Assembly: GCA_021798435.1 (NCBI GenBank)
Contig: JAJZGN010000013.1
Span: 1 to 19,909 of the forward strand
Origin: a bacterium
Lineage (GTDB): Bacteria; Chloroflexota; Dormibacteria; Aeolococcales; Bog-877
DNA: 19,909 nt
Direction of reading: 5' to 3'
Shown here: positions 16,491 to 19,909 of the stretch, one piece after another
Layout of the letters: each line of letters opens with the position of its first letter
Position numbering within the stretch: position 1 is the stretch's first letter
The notes under the pieces: generated by a model
Told to the model about the DNA's origin: nothing
Seen by the model: only the letters and a program-made list of their open reading frames with translations
Databases searched by the model: none
Made by a program: the position numbers and the translations under genes

Positions 16491-16735
16491 ATGACGCCGG
16501 AAACGGCAGCTGTGGGTGGGGCCAAGAGGCCGCCGGTGTGGCACTTCCACGCCCCGCACGACCGGATCTTCGAGGGCGACCTCCTGGACCAGCCGGGGAA
16601 TCGGGCCCCCAGCGATCGGGGAGTGGCTGGAGTCGATCTCGACACCGTGGTCGACGGGGAGGCACCCGGGGCGGCGCCGATGCTCTTGGAACTCCAGGAT
16701 GCTCTTCTGGCAAGCCGGCATCCCCCGGCCCCAGG
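16491..16735 (+). other. Unidentified coding-like stretch
   Basis: From the ATG at 16491, preceded by GGAGAGG, one plus-strand frame has mostly G or C at third positions and a balanced, acidic translation (for example RIFEGDLLDQPGNRAPSDRG and VVDGEAPGAAPMLLELQDAL). After about residue 80 the composition becomes Trp/Ser/Arg-rich, and the recognisable maturase relic starts in another frame. It may be the surviving start of a broken gene or a diverged part of the intron ORF joined by a frameshift. I do not recognise the family. Confidence 0.3.
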
Positions 16736-17230
16736 GTGGCCCGGCTGGGGCTGGAGCAGCTCCCCGACAAGACGCGGATGGCTGACGCTCTCGAGGGTCG
16801 AGAGGGCTTCGACTTCGCGGGCCACCACCTCCGGGCTCACATCTCAAGCCGGTGGCTGGAGCGCGGCAGCCGAGGCCGCCGCTGGCGGCGCTGGCCGTCG
16901 GCGCGGAGGATCAGGCGGAGACGCCAGGCGGGGAATGCCCGTGCCCACCGCACCGGCAACTGGGTGAACGATGTCCGGATGTTGATCTCTGACCTGAACC
17001 CGTTCCTGCGCGACGGGGGCAATCACCTCCGCACCCGGAACGTGGCCGAGAGGCGCGGCCAGGTGGACTTTCACGCGGGGCACCGACAAATTCGCGTCTT
17101 GGTGAGGGGGCACGGGCGGACCCTGACGGCGAGGCGGGCCATGAGGGGGAGGAGCGCTTGGTTTCAGCATCAGGGTCTGGTCCCCTGGCGCCGCCCCGTC
17201 CGCCCCCGGAGGGCGGTGCGACCATGCTGA
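16733..17230 (+). pseudogene. Group II intron reverse transcriptase/maturase, C-terminal relic
   Basis: The translation from about 16733 follows the end of a bacterial group II intron protein in order: RLGLEQLPDKTRMADALEGR and REGFDFAGHHLRAH (intact proteins have LGLxLHPDKTR, then GFDFLGxHxR); RRWRRWPSARRIRR (RWPS, with basic residues); the maturase core VRMLISDLNPFLRDGGNHLR followed by TRNVAERRGQVD (family: LNPxLRGWxNYFRTGNAxxxFxxxD); and a tail with WFQHQGLVPWR. It stops at TGA 17228-17230. The RT palm with its YADD catalytic motif and the N-terminus are absent, and core residues are changed (RGW to RDG, NYFR to NHLR), so the gene is dead. A domain V-like RNA element follows within 13 bases, as in real introns. 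Confidence 0.72.
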
Positions 17231-17242
17231 AAGGCTATCGGT

Positions 17243-17275
17243 GAGCCACGTGGGGGAAGCCCGTACGCACGGACC
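17243..17275 (+). ncRNA. Decayed group II intron domain V
   Basis: A 33-base element begins GAGCC (retaining the AGC triad), continues to the loop GAAG (17256-17259) closed by GGG/CCC, then CCCGT, the two-base bulge AC and the 9-base strand GCACGGACC. The lengths of the 3' half (5-2-9) match domain V, and the strand is close to the usual ACGGTTC ending. Several lower-stem pairs are broken and one base is missing on the 5' side, so it is probably inactive. Its position just after the maturase stop is where domain V belongs. Confidence 0.45.
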
Positions 17276-17330
17276 GAAACGGGAAACGGGAGGCGGGTCG
17301 GCGGCGCCGACACCGGGCCCCCGACCATCG

Positions 17331-18494
17331 ATGTCCCCCTTTTATCGCCGCCCCCTGCACACGGCAGAGCGACTCGCCGACCTCGCCCTGGCGCTTCTCA
17401 TCGCCGTCACCGCTGAGGCCCTGCTGTCGCTCAGCACCTCGCCGTCCCACAATCTCCCGGTCGCCAGTGGGTCCATGATCGCCGTGGCCACGCTGCCACT
17501 CGCCTGGCGTCGGCGGTGGCCGTACCCAGTCTTTCTCGTCTGTGGCGCGGCGGCCCTGGCCCATGTCGCCCTCGGCTACCAGAACTCCTTCCCCGTGACG
17601 TTCGCGGTCTTGGTCGGCCTCTACAGCGTGGCCGCCCACTCGCAGCCACGGACGGCCTGGTTCGCCGCGGGCCTGGTAGCCATTCTGCTCCCGGTCAACT
17701 TCGCCTTCAGCTGGGCCCAGCAGCACGAGGTCACCCTCGCCGACATCCCTTACAACTACGGGTTGTTCGCCGCGGCCTTCGTCCTGGGCGACGACTTTCG
17801 CCAGCGCCGCGCCCTAATCGCGCAGCTGCGCGAGGACCAGCGCCGGCTGGTCGAGAAGGAGCGAGAGGGGCTAGCTCGGGCCCGGGAGGAGGAACGCGCT
17901 GGGATCGCCCGCGAGCTCCATGACGTGATCGCTCACAGTGTCAGTCTCATGGTCCTCCAGGCCGGTGCCGCGAGACGCGTGGCGCGCCGCCAGCCGGCGG
18001 TCGCGGAGGAGGCTCTGGCCACCATCGAGGGGACCGGGCGGGAGGCTCTGCAGGAGACGCGTCGCCTCGTGGGCCTGGTGCGCGCCGGGGCCAGTGAGCT
18101 GGCCCCGCAGCCGAATCTCCATGACCTCGAGGAGCTGGCCCGGACGATGGGCCAGAGCGGCCTGGAAGTACGCCTCGTGATCACCGGACCCGCCACACCG
18201 CTGTCCCCGGGGGTGGAACTATCGGCCTTCAGGATTGTGCAGGAGGCGCTCACCAACACGTTGCGGCACAGCGACGCCCAGCGCGCCGACGTGGGGGTGG
18301 AATACGGCACCGACTTTCTTCGCCTTCGGATCACCGACCTGGGCAGGCCGCGCGACGGAAGCCAGGGCCCGGGGCACGGTCTCCTTGGGATGCGCGAGCG
18401 AGTGGCGCTCTTCGGCGGCACCCTACGCGCCGAGGCCGCACCGGAGGGAGGGTGGCGGGTGGAAGCGGCGCTGCCGCTGGAGAAGGGCAGATGA
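17331..18494 (+). CDS. NarL-type sensor histidine kinase
   Basis: 387 aa from the ATG at 17331. An N-terminal region with about four to five membrane helices (16-155) is followed by a short coiled coil (160-190), HisKA_3 with phosphoacceptor His197 in IARELHDVIAHSVSLM, and a HATPase domain with N-box FRIVQEALTNTLRHS (300-314), a reduced G1 box TDLGRP (335-340) and GHGLLGMRERV (349-359). This is the common DesK-like layout of high-GC Gram-positives and relatives, sensing through the membrane region. An in-frame GTG at 17241 with AAAGG upstream would add 30 residues, but those codons overlap the domain V-like element and have far more A at third positions than the rest of the gene. No ribosome binding site is clear for 17331. 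It is coupled to the next gene by ATGA. Confidence 0.9.
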   Translation: MSPFYRRPLHTAERLADLALALLIAVTAEALLSLSTSPSHNLPVASGSMIAVATLPLAWRRRWPYPVFLVCGAAALAHVALGYQNSFPVTFAVLVGLYSVAAHSQPRTAWFAAGLVAILLPVNFAFSWAQQHEVTLADIPYNYGLFAAAFVLGDDFRQRRALIAQLREDQRRLVEKEREGLARAREEERAGIARELHDVIAHSVSLMVLQAGAARRVARRQPAVAEEALATIEGTGREALQETRRLVGLVRAGASELAPQPNLHDLEELARTMGQSGLEVRLVITGPATPLSPGVELSAFRIVQEALTNTLRHSDAQRADVGVEYGTDFLRLRITDLGRPRDGSQGPGHGLLGMRERVALFGGTLRAEAAPEGGWRVEAALPLEKGR

Positions 18495-19171
18495 TCCGGA
18501 TCGTCATCGCCGACGACCAGCCGCTGGTGCGGGCCGGCCTCCGCCTCATGTTCCAGCCCGAGCCCGACGTCGAGGTGGTGGGCGAGGCCGCGGACGGGCG
18601 CCAGGCGGTGGACCTCGTCCAGTCGCTCCGGCCGGACGTGGCGGTCCTCGACATCCGAATGCCGGTTATGGACGGACTCCGGGCCACCTCGGAGCTGCTG
18701 CAGCGGCGGCCAGCCAGCCAGACGCGCGTCCTGATCCTCACCACCTTCGACGACGACCAGTACGTCTATCGGGCCCTTCGGGCGGGCGCCAGCGGGTTTC
18801 TGCTCAAGGACGCACCCCCTGAGCAGATCGTGAGTGGGGTGAGGATGGTGGCCGCGGGCGACGCCCTCCTGGCGCCGGCGATCACCAAGAGGCTGATCGC
18901 AGATTTCACCTCCCGGACCAGGCCCGACCCCGGACGCCCCGCCCCCTGGGCGGAGCTGACGGTCCGCGAACTGGAGGTGCTGCGGTTACTGGGCCGGGGA
19001 GGCTCCAATGCGGAGATCGCCGCGGCGCTCCACCTCGGCGAATCCACTGTCAAGACCCACGTGGGGCACATCCTGATGCGCCTTCAACTTCGCGACCGGG
19101 TCCAAGCGGTCGTCTTCGCCCACGAGCAGGGACTGCTTATCGAGGACCTCAGAGACGCGCCGCTGGGGTGA
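18491..19171 (+). CDS. NarL/LuxR-family response regulator
   Basis: 226 aa. The receiver (1-120) has ADD (7-9), phosphoacceptor Asp54 in VLDIRMPVMDG, Thr84/Thr85 and Lys106 in FLLKDAPPEQI. The LuxR helix-turn-helix (about 152-212) contains LTVRELEVLRLLGRG and SNAEIAAALHLGESTVKTH. The ATG at 18491 overlaps the kinase stop as ATGA and has GAAGGG at 18482-18487; a longer frame from 18452 lies inside the kinase gene and is not needed. It should be phosphorylated by the kinase encoded upstream. No adjacent target gene is evident, since a toxin-antitoxin pair follows after 196 bases. Confidence 0.94.
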   Translation: MIRIVIADDQPLVRAGLRLMFQPEPDVEVVGEAADGRQAVDLVQSLRPDVAVLDIRMPVMDGLRATSELLQRRPASQTRVLILTTFDDDQYVYRALRAGASGFLLKDAPPEQIVSGVRMVAAGDALLAPAITKRLIADFTSRTRPDPGRPAPWAELTVRELEVLRLLGRGGSNAEIAAALHLGESTVKTHVGHILMRLQLRDRVQAVVFAHEQGLLIEDLRDAPLG

Positions 19172-19355
19172 TGGTCCCGAGGAGGGTCTCAGGACAAACG
19201 GCGACCCGCGACGCCATAGGTTTGGGGCTGGCGCCCTGGTTGGCCTCGAGATCGCCAGGACCCTCTGAGGGGGTGATGGAGCTTGCCCAGCGCGACGGCG
19301 ACCGCCTCCGGATGAGAGCAGCCCACAACCCATTCGTCCCGGCCCGCGTAGCCGA

Positions 19356-19361
19356 TATACT
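19356..19361 (+). promoter_or_regulatory. -10 element of a probable leaderless antitoxin transcript
   Basis: TATACT ends six bases before the GTG start of the antitoxin gene, which places the expected transcription start at or next to the start codon. No ribosome binding site is seen before that GTG, as expected for a leaderless mRNA. The -35 region (TTCGTC at 19333-19338) matches poorly. Confidence 0.5.
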
Positions 19362-19367
19362 ACGAGC

Positions 19368-19613
19368 GTGACACAGATTCCGCTTCGAGAGCTCCGGGCC
19401 ACAACCTCCGCCATCCTCCGACGGGTGGAGGCCGGAGAGAGCATCGTCGTAACGGTTGACCGTCGCCCTGTGGCAACTCTGGTGCCGTTTGAGCGCCGAC
19501 TGGCCTGGGTGCCGGCTCAACAGGTGTGGGCCCGGATCCTGGCTACCGCGACGGATGCTGGCTTGACAGCGGAGTTGGATCGCCTGGTCCCAGATCGAGT
19601 GGCAGACCTGTGA
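19368..19613 (+). CDS. Phd/YefM-family antitoxin
   Basis: 81 aa. The N-terminal half matches Phd antitoxins: IPLRELRATTSAILRRVEAG, followed by ESIVVTVDRRPVATLVP (24-40). This region folds into a dimeric DNA-binding unit that represses its own operon. The C-terminal half (about 45-81) would wrap and inhibit the toxin. The gene starts with GTG directly after a -10 box and its stop overlaps the toxin start as GTGA, the usual antitoxin-first order. It neutralises the PIN ribonuclease encoded next. Confidence 0.88.
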   Translation: MTQIPLRELRATTSAILRRVEAGESIVVTVDRRPVATLVPFERRLAWVPAQQVWARILATATDAGLTAELDRLVPDRVADL

Positions 19614-19909
19614 ATATCGTCCTCGACACCTCAGTCTTCATCGCTCGCGAGAGCGGACGGCGCCTCGCGGCGCTTCCCGACGATGCGGCCACTGCCATCT
19701 CCGTGATCACCTTGGCGGAGCTCCGGCTGGGGGTCTTGGTGGCCGACGACCCTGGCACCAGGGCGACTCGGCTGGCCACCCTGGAGGTCGCCACCCGTGA
19801 CCACATGCCCCTCCCGGTCGATGAGCAGGTCGCGGATCAGTTCACCCGCCTCGTTGCGCAGCTGCGGATGGCTGGTCGCAATCTGCGCGTGTTGGACACG
19901 TTGATCGCG
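19610..19909 (+). CDS. vapC: VapC-type PIN-domain toxin, truncated by window end
   Basis: The first 100 residues are visible; VapC proteins are usually about 130 residues. VNIVLDTSVFIARE supplies the first acidic metal ligand (Asp6), ITLAELRLGVL the second (Glu37) and VLDTLIA the third (Asp96), the standard order of PIN ribonucleases. When the antitoxin is degraded, such toxins cleave tRNA or rRNA and stop growth. The GTG start overlaps the antitoxin stop (GTGA), so translation is coupled. The remaining C-terminus, with any fourth acidic residue, lies beyond the window. The target RNA is unknown. Confidence 0.88.
   Translation, partial: MNIVLDTSVFIARESGRRLAALPDDAATAISVITLAELRLGVLVADDPGTRATRLATLEVATRDHMPLPVDEQVADQFTRLVAQLRMAGRNLRVLDTLIA

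Noticed and set aside
17294..17315. Hairpin with a single bulged A after the domain V-like element, like intron domain VI
   Set aside because: In real introns domain VI follows domain V within a few bases, but here the gap is 18 bases, and hairpins of this size are common in such GC-rich DNA.
19168..19371. 67-codon frame between the response regulator and the antitoxin, overlapping both as GTGA
   Set aside because: The overlaps are tempting, but it uses many codons rare in the neighbours (ATA, AGA, TCA, CTA, CGA), has no recognisable domain, and contains the antitoxin promoter.
1..19909. CRISPR arrays, insertion-sequence inverted repeats and phage genes
   Set aside because: I saw no regularly spaced repeats, no transposase-like gene with flanking repeats and no phage structural genes.

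Overview
The window is about 20 kb of very GC-rich bacterial DNA with strong G/C preference at third codon positions, frequent GTG starts and many 4-base stop/start overlaps. A membrane-anchored MurF-like ligase, a membrane-anchored YvcK, NarL-type two-component pairs, a PMT-type glycosyltransferase and a leaderless-looking toxin-antitoxin promoter would fit an uncultured soil or subsurface lineage near Chloroflexota/Dormibacterota, or a deep actinobacterium. No rRNA or intact tRNA is present, so this placement is inference.

Region 1 (14-5088) is housekeeping. A MurF-like ligase overlaps D-Ala-D-Ala ligase by 4 bases. YvcK lies tail to tail with this pair. Divergent from YvcK is a branched-chain aminotransferase (ilvE). 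Downstream of ilvE is an antisense, truncated and frameshifted remnant of a glycerate kinase gene (5082-5352).

Region 2 (5478-12716) looks like a sensing-and-uptake module. A large extracytoplasmic-sensor histidine kinase with a GAF-like domain overlaps its NarL/LuxR response regulator. They are followed by a family 5 substrate-binding lipoprotein and two Dpp/Opp-type permeases. A perfect 12-bp hairpin separates the binding protein from the permeases, and a perfect 15-bp hairpin follows the second permease. No ATPase genes follow.

Region 3 (12998-16221, minus strand) holds an MFS exporter and a GT39/PMT-type membrane glycosyltransferase.

Region 4 (about 16222-17330) is a gene graveyard. It contains overlapping palindromes, a tRNA-like relic, an unidentified coding-like stretch, the C-terminal part of a group II intron reverse transcriptase/maturase, and what looks like a decayed intron domain V. 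The last of these overlaps an upstream candidate start of the next kinase.

Region 5 (17331-19909) has a second NarL-type kinase/regulator pair joined by an ATGA overlap, then a Phd/VapB antitoxin and a VapC PIN toxin cut by the window end.

I did not find a clearly new multi-gene system. The most informative observations are the intron relic and its effect on a gene start, the membrane-fused MurF-like protein lacking the usual substrate-binding domain, the two perfect intergenic hairpins, and the glycerate kinase relic.
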